Positions 1 through 5,630 are shown, counted from the first letter of the stretch. The stretch: 6,398 bases of DNA from an uncultured Candidatus Saccharibacteria bacterium (GCA_934725355.1 CAKVAO010000011.1:1-6398), one strand, 5' to 3'. Notes: generated by a model from the sequence alone, not told the origin. Made by a program: numbers and translations.

Positions 1-153
1 TGTTAGCTAGCGATAGTTAACTAAACCAATATACGCCGTCCTCGCGCCGGTTCACCAGGTAGCTACAGTGTTAGCTAGCGATAGTTAACTAAACCAATAT
101 ACGCCGTCCTCGCGCCGGTTCACCAGGTAGCTACAGTGTTAGCTAACGGTAGT
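1..153. repeat. 68-bp tandem repeat, two identical copies plus a degenerate partial third
   Basis: Bases 1-68 and 69-136 are identical over all 68 positions. A third copy starts at 137 but matches only over about its first 17 bases with a few changes, and it runs into the stop codon (154-156) of the minus-strand gene. Each full copy holds a plus-strand hairpin: GTTAGCTA, loop GCGA, TAGTTAAC, with one G-U pair and a GNRA-type tetraloop. It also holds the palindromes TAGTTAACTA and GTAGCTAC. The period is not a multiple of three and the array lies outside the coding frame, so it is a non-coding minisatellite-like array. The window starts in exactly the phase at which copy 3 begins, so more copies may lie to the left or this may be a contig edge. 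Confidence 0.95.
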
Positions 154-1449
154 TTATCGGTTATCTGGGTCGCGGTAATCCCAGTACTCATTGGGCAGAA
201 GGCTGGCTTCTTTGCGAGTTCCAACAAAGCCTTGAGCAGGGTCAACAATCATGTCGTGACGAGGGTTGTCGTCATGGTGGTAGACTGCCCACATATGACC
301 ACCTGTCCGCCCGTCGCCATAGTGTACATCGTTGCGATTGACGGTTACGTAGCCTTGCAATAATCGGTTCTGCTGTAGTTTTTCGATTAAGCTAGCAGCT
401 AATAAGGCTTGATGTCGGCAAACACCAGTTCTATTGTCAATAAAACTACTTAGCTTCATTACTTGATAATCGCAAAATGGCTCACATAGCTCATCTGTTG
501 CTGCTAAATTGTAGGGGATAGCGTTGGCGGTATTGTCGCTAACTATCCTTAGAATATTGCGGATATTGTAACTATTCGATGGGTCTGTTGGATTAGTTAT
601 CTCTCGTTCGATGTTTTGATATACTTGACGTATTTGCGTTGAGTCTGCGTCCACTAGGATGGCTTCACCGTAAGGCACGCTAGGTGAGATGGCGCCATTA
701 AAATGGCGTGTATGACGATTAATAATCTTGCGACCATTGTACATAGTATCGTAATGTTGATGCGCATTGTCTTGGGCGAATGAAACAGTGTAATTCGCCT
801 CAACCAGGTTGGCGGGCTGAAAATGTCCGCGCACAGTAGTAGGGTTGAGAGGATGTAGATTTATCAGCTGAACGCCGTGTTCGTCATAGAAGAGTTCAAA
901 GTGATCATAGGAAACGGTATCTGGGTAAGTAAAACGATCCTTTAGGTGATTTTGTCCAACAACTAGGGGGTGATTGTATTGCAACCCCTTGAAGCCGCTA
1001 GTGTAACTACGGATGGAATCCATGTCTTCGGGGCTAATTAGCGCAAAATCGCGGTTGATCAGATTGCGACGATGGTTCTCGCGGGTATCGATCAGGAAGA
1101 ATGACTTTTCGGCAGCCATAATTTCAGCAAGAACTGGTGCATCTAGGGCCTCTGGCGGGCGATTGCATATTTTGCTCGATGACGAGTAGAGCGGTATATC
1201 CAAGTTAAAACGCACTCGATCCTCTGGCGCAAGTTCTTTAATGCTTGCTGGTGGTAGCGGCGGTTTGCTTAAGTTAAAACGCACGGCTGGTGGTAGCGGT
1301 GGTTTATCTGCGGCAAATGCCGCGGCAGCACGACCAACTTCTTGGCGTTCGCGCAGTCTTACGCTAATCTGTTCGGGTGAAGGCGGAAAGGCCGGTGGCT
1401 GGTCGCTATCTTTGCTAGTGGGTATGTAGTCAATGTGTAATTTCGTCAT
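154..1449 (-). CDS. transglutaminase-like cysteine protein with proline-rich N-terminus
   Basis: Seen, in numbering from ATG 1449 (431 aa): the C-terminus carries GVCRHQA with Cys344, GGHMWAVYHH with His385, and IVDPAQG with Asp403. That is the Cys-His-Asp order and spacing of the transglutaminase-like fold, whose members are cross-linking or deamidating enzymes, or proteases and amidases. The N-terminal 90 residues are proline-rich and probably disordered, with a duplicated KPPLPPA..VRFNL block. The middle (about 95-320) is not recognised. There is no signal peptide or membrane segment, so the site of action is probably cytoplasmic unless an unusual export route is used. The same frame is open back to a TTG at 1491, but that TTG is the first three bases of a perfect -35 box, so I chose ATG 1449. 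No Shine-Dalgarno site precedes it, and transcription should begin about 7 nt upstream. The gene ends in the repeat array with no clear terminator. The fold is fairly sure; the substrate is unknown. Confidence 0.8.
   Translation of the reverse strand: MTKLHIDYIPTSKDSDQPPAFPPSPEQISVRLRERQEVGRAAAAFAADKPPLPPAVRFNLSKPPLPPASIKELAPEDRVRFNLDIPLYSSSSKICNRPPEALDAPVLAEIMAAEKSFFLIDTRENHRRNLINRDFALISPEDMDSIRSYTSGFKGLQYNHPLVVGQNHLKDRFTYPDTVSYDHFELFYDEHGVQLINLHPLNPTTVRGHFQPANLVEANYTVSFAQDNAHQHYDTMYNGRKIINRHTRHFNGAISPSVPYGEAILVDADSTQIRQVYQNIEREITNPTDPSNSYNIRNILRIVSDNTANAIPYNLAATDELCEPFCDYQVMKLSSFIDNRTGVCRHQALLAASLIEKLQQNRLLQGYVTVNRNDVHYGDGRTGGHMWAVYHHDDNPRHDMIVDPAQGFVGTRKEASLLPNEYWDYRDPDNR
1201..1305 (-). 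repeat. internal coding duplication, KPPLPPA-VRFNL modules
   Basis: Within the transglutaminase-like gene, 1270-1305 encodes KPPLPPAVRFNL. Bases 1201-1266 encode KPPLPPA, ten extra residues (SIKELAPEDR), then VRFNL. The DNA is nearly identical in both halves: the Pro blocks lie 39 bp apart and the RFNL blocks (plus-strand aagttaaaacgcac) lie 69 bp apart. This indicates an in-frame duplication followed by a 30-bp insertion, or deletion of the same stretch from the other copy. Confidence 0.85.
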
Positions 1450-1462
1450 ATAATTGTTAAGC

Positions 1463-1491
1463 ATATTAACACAAATTAAGCATAATGTCAA
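1463..1491 (-). promoter_or_regulatory. sigma70-type promoter of the transglutaminase-like gene
   Basis: On the minus strand TTGACA (1491-1486) is followed by exactly 17 nt and TAATAT (1468-1463). The -35 is perfect and the -10 matches 5 of 6 positions. Predicted transcription starts near 1456, about 7 nt before ATG 1449. This placement rules out translation from the TTG at 1491 or the ATG at 1464. Confidence 0.8.
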
Positions 1492-1520
1492 TGTAAGTAG
1501 AAGACATGTAGCATCTGGTG

Positions 1521-1553
1521 AAACAAGAAAATACCCCGCGGTTAAGCGGGGTA
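1521..1553 (-). terminator. intrinsic terminator of the 146-aa gene
   Basis: A perfect 8-bp stem, taccccgc (1532-1539) and gcggggta (1546-1553), encloses a 6-nt loop. On the minus strand it is followed by a T-rich tract (TTTTCTTGTTT, with the stem's last TA in front of it). It lies about 37 nt after the stop of the gene at 1590-2030 and before the next promoter, which insulates the two minus-strand genes. Confidence 0.85.
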
Positions 1554-1589
1554 GAAGGATGTAAAGCGTAAAAAGAAAGATTAGTTCTA

Positions 1590-2030
1590 CTAAACTATCT
1601 CGTTTATGCCAGGGCTAAGGTTGAGATTAGATGAGTATCCAGCTGCTAACATGCCATTCTTACTGAAAACAGAATGACCTTGACTGTTTAGCTCACCAAA
1701 GGAAATTGATACAAACCTATTGTCTTCATGCAGACATAGCCATACGCCAATAATGCGATCGTAATTATCATAGGCAATGCGAATGTCAGTACCATTGCAG
1801 GTTTGGATATCGTCCAGTTTAGGCTTTGCGATGGAATGATCAGCGATTTTCTCGCGTGGATCAGTGTTTGAGCCATAACTAGTTTCATAGGTTTTCCAAC
1901 TGTACTTCGTGGCGTCCTTGTCACCCCTGTTAAGGTAAGACCAGGCGTCTTCCAGTAGTTGTTCTGCCTCCTTGTCTCTATACGCGCGAATCAGGTCAAC
2001 AATTGTGACTATCCGACAATATTTAGCCAT
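1590..2030 (-). CDS. unrecognised 146-aa protein
   Basis: I do not recognise this protein. It starts at ATG 2030, placed by a strong AAGGAGG seven nt upstream, and ends at TAG. The first 40 residues look helical and charged (DLIRAYRDKEAEQLLEDAWSY). The region at about 77-110 alternates polar and hydrophobic residues as in beta strands (DIRIAYDNYDRIIGVWLCL, then FVSISFGEL). There is no signal peptide or membrane helix, so it is probably a soluble cytoplasmic protein with a small alpha+beta fold. It has its own promoter and terminator, so it is transcribed alone. It is divergent from the 133-aa orphan gene, with which it shares an intergenic region, and the two could be functionally linked. That it is a real gene is supported by promoter, RBS and terminator rather than by family. 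Confidence 0.8.
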   Translation of the reverse strand: MAKYCRIVTIVDLIRAYRDKEAEQLLEDAWSYLNRGDKDATKYSWKTYETSYGSNTDPREKIADHSIAKPKLDDIQTCNGTDIRIAYDNYDRIIGVWLCLHEDNRFVSISFGELNSQGHSVFSKNGMLAAGYSSNLNLSPGINEIV

Positions 2031-2037
2031 GAAGGTT

Positions 2038-2044
2038 CCTCCTT
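2038..2044 (-). promoter_or_regulatory. strong Shine-Dalgarno site
   Basis: The minus strand reads AAGGAGG, then 7 nt, then ATG at 2030. It fixes the start of the 146-aa gene and contrasts with most other genes in the window, which lack such a site. Confidence 0.9.
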
Positions 2045-2078
2045 AGTAAGAACTACCTCTAATGAGCGGTCAAATATG

Positions 2079-2107
2079 ATCATACAATAAATACGGATAA
2101 ATTTCCA
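2079..2107 (-). promoter_or_regulatory. candidate promoter of the 146-aa gene
   Basis: On the minus strand TGGAAA (2107-2102; 4 of 6 to TTGACA) is followed by a 17-nt spacer and TATGAT (2084-2079; 5 of 6 to TATAAT). Transcription would start near 2072, giving a leader of about 41 nt that contains the Shine-Dalgarno site. Confidence 0.55.
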
Positions 2108-2199
2108 GTACCGTCTAGTAGGTGATTGGCGTGTAGATAGAATTTATTAAATAGTGCGGGCGATGAAGTAGAGTACTAGAGACCGAGTATAGCTAATGC

Positions 2200-2228
2200 T
2201 TGACAGATGGCTGTATTAGTGCTACTAT
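2200..2228 (+). promoter_or_regulatory. sigma70-type promoter of the 133-aa gene
   Basis: TTGACA (2200-2205) is followed by exactly 17 nt and TACTAT (2223-2228; 4 of 6). The predicted start is near 2235, which is exactly where the first leader hairpin begins. Confidence 0.75.
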
Positions 2229-2234
2229 ATAAGT

Positions 2235-2327
2235 GTTCATCGGTATAGATGAATGGCGACAGATATCTGTCGGACGCCTAGTTAATCGGGCTCTTGATTA
2301 ACGATTATCCGAAAGGATGATGGTCGT
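2235..2327 (+). promoter_or_regulatory. structured 5' leader of four consecutive hairpins that includes the ribosome binding site
   Basis: From the predicted transcription start, four stem-loops follow almost without gaps. H1 is TTCATC/GATGAA (2236-2241/2248-2253). H2 is CGACAG/CTGTCG with loop ATAT (2257-2272, a perfect 16-bp palindrome in DNA). H3 is GTTAATC/GATTAAC (2281-2287/2296-2302, loop of 8). H4 is ATTATCC, loop GAAA, GGATGAT (2304-2310/2315-2321, one G-U pair). The Shine-Dalgarno stretch AAAGGA (2312-2317) lies in the loop and 3' arm of H4, ten nt before the ATG, so folding of H4 should limit ribosome access. I match this to no known riboswitch or leader family. H2 could instead, or also, act as a DNA operator just downstream of the start. 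Confidence 0.65.
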
Positions 2328-2729
2328 ATGACTATCGCAGCACATGACAATTTTGATTCGCTCCATGTTACTGGTGGTCCAGGTAGGGCAGATGTTTTGG
2401 CATCGTTCAACTATGCGGATAGTCGCAACTACTATCTGCGTAAAGGACACGAAGTGGACTTTAAGGTTAAAATGTCCAATGACACTGTAGTAAAGGTTTG
2501 CGGCTCTGTAAATGCGATTAATCGCGATTTGTCGGGCAGCATTCACGCTAAAGGTGTTTGGGCTATTAGCTTATTTGTGACATCAGTTAACGTTAGGAAT
2601 TCGGGTAAACTCGACCACCGTAATGTAAATGGTGGCTACACTTTGCCTATTTTCTATGATCCTGACATTCGCAAAGGCGAAATTTACCGCCAAGACGCGG
2701 AAAACCTTCGTAAGGAAATTGCGGATTAA
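2328..2729 (+). CDS. unrecognised 133-aa protein under a structured leader
   Basis: I do not recognise this protein. ATG 2328 is chosen from AAAGGA ten nt upstream, and the gene ends at TAA. Residues 40-95 (HEVDFKVKMSNDTVVKVCGS, later WAISLFVTSVNVRN) alternate in the manner of a beta barrel or sandwich. The last 25 residues (IYRQDAENLRKEIAD) look helical. There is no signal peptide or membrane segment, so it is likely a small soluble cytoplasmic protein. The gene is monocistronic: promoter 2200-2228, four-hairpin leader, terminator 2800-2828. The heavy leader suggests its level is controlled after transcription begins. It is divergent from the 146-aa orphan gene. A nucleic-acid-binding beta fold is conceivable but only a guess. 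Confidence 0.8.
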   Translation: MTIAAHDNFDSLHVTGGPGRADVLASFNYADSRNYYLRKGHEVDFKVKMSNDTVVKVCGSVNAINRDLSGSIHAKGVWAISLFVTSVNVRNSGKLDHRNVNGGYTLPIFYDPDIRKGEIYRQDAENLRKEIAD

Positions 2730-2745
2730 ATTGTCTGCGTACCTA

Positions 2746-2764
2746 CGGTCGAATAAGCCGACTG
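2746..2764 (+). other. small hairpin in the 3' untranslated region
   Basis: CGGTCG (2746-2751) pairs with CGACTG (2759-2764), with one G-U pair and a 7-nt loop. It lies between the stop of the 133-aa gene and its terminator. It has no U-tract and its function is unknown; it may only be chance. Confidence 0.3.
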
Positions 2765-2799
2765 ATTTGAGCTGAGGCCTAAATTCGTAAATTATTCAC

Positions 2800-2828
2800 C
2801 CCCGCCTTAACAAGGCGGGGAATTCTTT
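2800..2828 (+). terminator. intrinsic terminator of the 133-aa gene
   Basis: A perfect 9-bp GC-rich stem, CCCCGCCTT (2800-2808) and AAGGCGGGG (2812-2820), has a 3-nt loop and is followed by AATTCTTTT. It ends about 28 nt before the RNase HI start, so RNase HI must use its own promoter. Confidence 0.9.
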
Positions 2829-2843
2829 TGGTAAAAATAATAG

Positions 2844-2849
2844 TATAAT
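2844..2849 (+). promoter_or_regulatory. -10 box placed for a leaderless RNase HI mRNA
   Basis: A perfect TATAAT ends 6 nt before ATG 2856, so the usual start distance puts +1 at the A of the start codon. No good -35 box is visible. The 2821-2826 region is a poor match and overlaps the terminator tail. No Shine-Dalgarno site is present. Confidence 0.65.
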
Positions 2850-2855
2850 GGGTGT

Positions 2856-3335
2856 ATGATTTCATATTTTACTGACGGTAGTGCTAGCCCAAATCCAGGT
2901 CCGGGTGGATTTGCAGTGATTCGCGAAGGCCGACCATATTTAGTTGGTAGCGAGGATGTTGATTCGCCAGTCTCAAATCGACAGACCACTAATATCCGCA
3001 TGGAAGCGCTGGCGCTAATGGCGGCAATGCGAGATGCCGCAGGAGAGCCGTGTCAAATTACTACAGACAGTGAGTTCTGGATTAATGTTTTGACTAAGTG
3101 GGCGCCTAGCTGGGAGTGTAATGGTTGGAAGAAGAAAGCTGGTCCAATCAAAAACCTTGATATCGTCAAGCCTTTGTTTGCGTTATATAGAGAGTCGCAT
3201 GTAAAGCTAGTTTGGACACGTGGACACGTAGGCACAGAGCTGAATGAAATGGCGGATGAGTGGGCTAATAAAGCACGTAGTGCAGCGGTTCACGGTGTCG
3301 TGCCGGCCGAGCAGGTGAAAGACTATAGCCGCTAG
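2856..3335 (+). CDS. rnhA: ribonuclease HI
   Basis: RNase HI cleaves the RNA strand of RNA-DNA hybrids (R-loops, primers) in the cytoplasm using two metal ions. The 159 residues match the usual single-domain length. Seen: strand one with Asp7 in FTDGSASPNPGPGG, Glu50 in NIRMEALAL, Asp71 in TTDSEF, the TRGHVG loop with His124, and Asp134 in NEMADEWA. The catalytic DEDD set is complete. The basic handle-like segment GWKKKAGPIKN lies at 90-100. ATG 2856 is chosen because DG.. follows at the normal distance and a TATAAT sits just before it. The gene follows the terminator of the 133-aa gene and is transcribed alone. No clear terminator follows, only a 10-bp palindrome (CGACTAGTCG, 3338-3347) directly after the stop. 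It is ordinary in sequence and probably functional. Confidence 0.95.
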   Translation: MISYFTDGSASPNPGPGGFAVIREGRPYLVGSEDVDSPVSNRQTTNIRMEALALMAAMRDAAGEPCQITTDSEFWINVLTKWAPSWECNGWKKKAGPIKNLDIVKPLFALYRESHVKLVWTRGHVGTELNEMADEWANKARSAAVHGVVPAEQVKDYSR

Positions 3336-3392
3336 GGCGACTAGTCGTATTATGTCTAACAAAGCTTTGATCTAGTGCTTTTGTAACGCTTA

Positions 3393-3401
3393 TGGTATCA
3401 T
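3393..3401 (+). promoter_or_regulatory. extended -10 promoter of the permease gene
   Basis: TGGTATCAT is an extended -10 (TGn plus TATCAT, 5 of 6). It ends 6 nt before ATG 3408, the distance expected for a leaderless mRNA. No convincing -35 is seen, as is common with extended -10 promoters. It supports 3408 as the true gene start. Confidence 0.6.
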
Positions 3402-3407
3402 GAACGT

Positions 3408-4800
3408 ATGATTGGTATAGGCGACTCCTTTGGTTGTGCATTGGTTAAAATATCTCGACATAAAGCTACTTTTCCACTGTAGTTATAGTCTCTAGTATTA
3501 TTTTTGGTGTTACTTTGGCTTTAAGCCTATTAGGATAACACCATCTACCAGCCCAGCAGACGATGATGATAGCTTGCATGAAGTATATACTGCGAAACAG
3601 CGCGCTCTAGAAAGCAATTTGCATAAACGAGAAGGCGTTACCGTTTACGACGGGCAACTATTGACATCTAATGGAATAAACATGTCTTATAAGGACGGTA
3701 AAAATAAAGTTAGCGTCAATAGGGTTAAAATACTACCAAGAAATCTGCTAAAAGATTACATAGTAAATGACAACAACCCAGTCTCAAATAGCTCATCAGA
3801 TAGTTCTGTGCCTGTAATTTTATCGTATAGTGACGCTGAGGCTATATTAGGATACAGTAAATTAAAGTACAACGACTCCTATGATAAAAAGATAAAGAGA
3901 ATACAGAGGGTATATTCGGATATAACGTCTACTAAAATAGAAACTAATATATTAGGTTCCGACGGAACTAAGATTAGCTTTCGACCTGTGGGCATATTTC
4001 CTAATAATTATCCATTTAGCGGAGGCTCAACGATAGCGGATGATCTTGTGGACAGGTACTTTCGGACAGACCTTGGCTCGGGTGCAATGTATATAGAAGA
4101 GGAAAGCTTCTCTAGGCTGCCGAGTAGTGTAAAGAATGCAATAACATCTTTGCTGACGGCTGGTGATGGTTTTGAGTCGATTACTGGTGACATAATCTAT
4201 GCGGAGTTTAAAGATAGGCGAGCTCTGGATACGTTTTACCGCGATAGTAGCTGTCCTAACTATGTATATGGTGGTATATGTACTATTGGCGATAGTCAAT
4301 ATGATGTTTCCGCGATTACTGACGTATCGTCATTGCAGACACAGTATTACTTGGTAGATAAAACGCTGTCACGCATAGTGCCGATTCTAGTAGTAGCATA
4401 TATGCTGATTATGATAATATCATTGATTTACATCATTAAGGGCGGCTCATCAGGAGTGTCGGCTCGCAGTTTATCTAGAGCTAAACGGCTAGATATAATG
4501 TTGATATATGTAATGTATGGAATTGTTTCAGCTGTCTGTGTGTGCTTACTGTCTGTGTGTATCGGCGTCTTAGTGCTGGCGGCACTTAAATGTTTATTTG
4601 ATGGTAGAATAACGAGCTTAGTGGCGTTATTAACGGCTAGTCCACTTGGCGTTAGCGGGGCAAAAGCATCTATTTGGAATCCTGCGGTGGTATCTGTCGG
4701 CGCAATTATTATCGTTGTTGGGGCGATTAGTGGAGTTATTGCCGCGTGTGTCACGCGAAAAAGTTGGGCTAAGAGTAGTAAGACGAGCGCAATAAAATAA
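3408..4800 (+). pseudogene. FtsX/MacB-like ABC permease, 5' end broken by two frameshifts
   Basis: The long open frame (3496-4800) encodes a large hydrophilic domain and three C-terminal membrane helices (around 4375-4440, 4492-4596 and 4681-4752). This is the layout of FtsX/MacB-type permeases minus their first helix. The missing part lies upstream. ATG 3408 begins IGDSFGCALVKISRHK and stops at 3480. Another frame (3482-3535) encodes a clear helix, VIVSSIIFGVTLALSLLG. The main frame then continues with ITPSTSPADDDD. Two one-base insertions, near 3470-3476 and near 3533-3535, restore one 464-aa protein with helix 1, an outer domain of about 280 aa and helices 2-4. The outer domain has two cysteines nine residues apart that could form a disulfide. 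Family members work with an ATPase, and none is in the window. Ile codon ATA is commoner here than in radC. The gene is either decayed or carries sequencing errors. The only start within the long open frame would be a TTG at 3574 with no RBS, which I reject. Confidence 0.7.
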
Positions 4801-4806
4801 GCGCTC
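4785..4806 (+). other. inverted repeat around the permease stop codon
   Basis: GAGCGC (4785-4790) and GCGCTC (4801-4806) form a perfect 6-bp stem with an A-rich 10-nt loop that contains the TAA stop. No U-tract follows, so it is at best a weak or factor-assisted terminator or an mRNA-end stabiliser. Confidence 0.35.
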
Positions 4807-4828
4807 TACGTATGTATAGCCGCTAGAA

Positions 4829-4858
4829 CATTAGCTTAGTGATATAATAGAGCTAATG
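4829..4858 (+). promoter_or_regulatory. radC extended -10 inside an 8-bp inverted repeat
   Basis: TGATATAAT (4840-4848) is an extended, perfect -10 box ending 7 nt before ATG 4856, which implies a leaderless transcript. It sits inside CATTAGCT (4829-4836) and AGCTAATG (4851-4858), perfect inverted arms 14 nt apart. The right arm includes the start codon. The arrangement resembles an operator that would block RNA polymerase when occupied. Confidence 0.55.
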
Positions 4859-5539
4859 CTAAAAATGTCTGAAAAGCCGAAGGATCTGCGCCCGCGCGAA
4901 AAACTGCAGACCAAGGGTGCTGCGGCGTTGAGCGACTACGAACTGATCATGGCGATTATCGGCAGTGGTAGTGCGGCGGCCGATGTTACTAAATTGGCGC
5001 GCGACGTGCAAAAGCTGCTGAAGGACAAGAGTGAACTGACTTATGGGGATTTACTAAAGATTAGAGGTCTGGGCGCAGCCAAGGCAACTAATCTGATGGC
5101 TAGTTATGAACTGTGGCGACGGCAGTTTGAGAAACCGCAACAGCCTATTATCAGTAGCAACGAAGATGTGCTGGCGCAGTTGGCGGACATTCGAGATAAG
5201 AAACAGGAATACCTAATCTGTATTACCTTGGATGGAGCTAATAGAGTGATTAATCGTCGGGTGATCAGTATCGGTACGGTGAATTTTAGCGTGGTGCACC
5301 CACGTGAAGTCTATGCTGATGCCATTGCTGATCGGGCGGCAAGTATTATCGTGGCGCACAATCATCCAGGTGGAACCCTAACGCCTAGCGATCCAGATAT
5401 TCGGGCAACCAAGCGGTTGCGTGACGCAGCGGATTTATTGGGTATTATATTTTACGATCACTTTATCGTAACAGCAACTGGATACTGCTCAATCTTGAAC
5501 TCGTCCGAGTGGCTGGCGGCAAACGATCTAGAATACTAA
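4856..5539 (+). CDS. radC: RadC family JAMM/MPN-domain protein
   Basis: 227 aa, the normal RadC length. The N-terminal UPF0758 domain (about 7-90) has RPREKL, LSDYELI and a helix-hairpin-helix-like KIRGLGAAKA (69-78). The C-terminal JAMM domain (about 100-227) has Glu118 and then AHNHPGGTLTPSDPD, giving His168, His170, Ser178 and Asp181, the complete zinc-site pattern. Despite its name, the role of RadC in DNA repair is doubtful in the literature. The fold suggests a zinc metalloprotein of unknown substrate, often found near mobile or defence genes. Start: ATG 4856 fits the -10 box for a leaderless mRNA. A second in-frame ATG at 4865 (Met4) would give a leader of about 9 nt and is the alternative. 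It is followed by a recombinase gene after 91 bp, with no clear terminator. Confidence 0.95.
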   Translation: MLKMSEKPKDLRPREKLQTKGAAALSDYELIMAIIGSGSAAADVTKLARDVQKLLKDKSELTYGDLLKIRGLGAAKATNLMASYELWRRQFEKPQQPIISSNEDVLAQLADIRDKKQEYLICITLDGANRVINRRVISIGTVNFSVVHPREVYADAIADRAASIIVAHNHPGGTLTPSDPDIRATKRLRDAADLLGIIFYDHFIVTATGYCSILNSSEWLAANDLEY

Positions 5540-5630
5540 GAGCTTTTGCGGTGTCACACAAGGTGTAAGCAAATCATGTTTTCTAGTCTTTTGTATTGCC
5601 GCAAATAGGATTCCAGATAATATTTTAGGT
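5540..5630. other. radC-recombinase gap with candidate recombinase-binding repeats
   Basis: TTTGCGG (5545-5551) and CCGCAAA (5599-5605) are perfect inverted arms, and a further GCAAA lies near 5569-5573. Between them are the overlapping small inverted repeats GTGTCACAC and ACACAAGGTGT. TTTGC..GCAAA spans 29 bp (5545-5573), close to the size of one resolvase dimer site. Serine recombinases often have their target next to their own gene, so this may be a res-like or operator region. A weak -10 (GATAAT 5616-5621 or TAATAT 5618-5623) lies 7-9 nt before the recombinase ATG, with no Shine-Dalgarno site. Confidence 0.35.

Larger units (their letters stand above)
2045..2327. other. divergent intergenic region between two orphan genes
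   Basis: This 283-bp stretch holds no coding sequence that I can support. Its left part carries the minus-strand promoter (2079-2107). The middle (about 2108-2199) is AT-leaning with no clear element. The right part carries the plus-strand promoter (2200-2228) and a hairpin-packed leader (2235-2327). Confidence 0.75.
3324..4826 (+). repeat. 12-bp direct repeats flanking the permease gene
   Basis: TATAGCCGCTAG occurs at 3324-3335 (the last codons and stop of RNase HI) and again at 4815-4826 (between the permease stop and radC). The match does not extend further. A single 12-mer pair can occur by chance in a window this size. Only the position on both sides of the frameshifted gene makes it notable. 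Confidence 0.35.

Noticed and set aside
1..153. CRISPR array
   Set aside because: The 68-bp units abut with no unique spacers and there are no cas genes, so it is a plain tandem repeat.
136..363. 75-aa plus-strand reading frame
   Set aside because: It lies antisense to the C-terminal catalytic part of the transglutaminase-like gene, including the His and Asp motifs, and begins in the repeat. It has no plausible RBS or family signal.
1241..1429. 62-aa plus-strand reading frame rich in Gly and Ser
   Set aside because: It is the antisense of the proline-rich duplicated segment. Its composition is a direct by-product of Pro and Ala codons on the other strand.
2317..2331. Four-codon leader peptide ATG ATG GTC GTA TGA overlapping the start of the 133-aa gene
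   Set aside because: It is too short to support and its start lies inside the Shine-Dalgarno hairpin. The overlap is probably incidental.
3468..3540. Programmed -1 frameshifting in the permease gene
   Set aside because: Neither break has an in-frame X XXY YYZ slippery heptamer, and two shifts within 60 nt would be needed. Sequence error or decay is simpler.
3574..3576. TTG at 3574 as start of the permease
   Set aside because: It has no Shine-Dalgarno site or nearby -10 box. The frame is open further upstream to 3496, and a membrane helix and a promoter-linked ATG lie upstream in other frames.
4008..4754. Minus-strand reading frames opposite the permease
   Set aside because: They overlap each other and the permease domain, lack RBS or promoters, and have low-complexity shadow composition.
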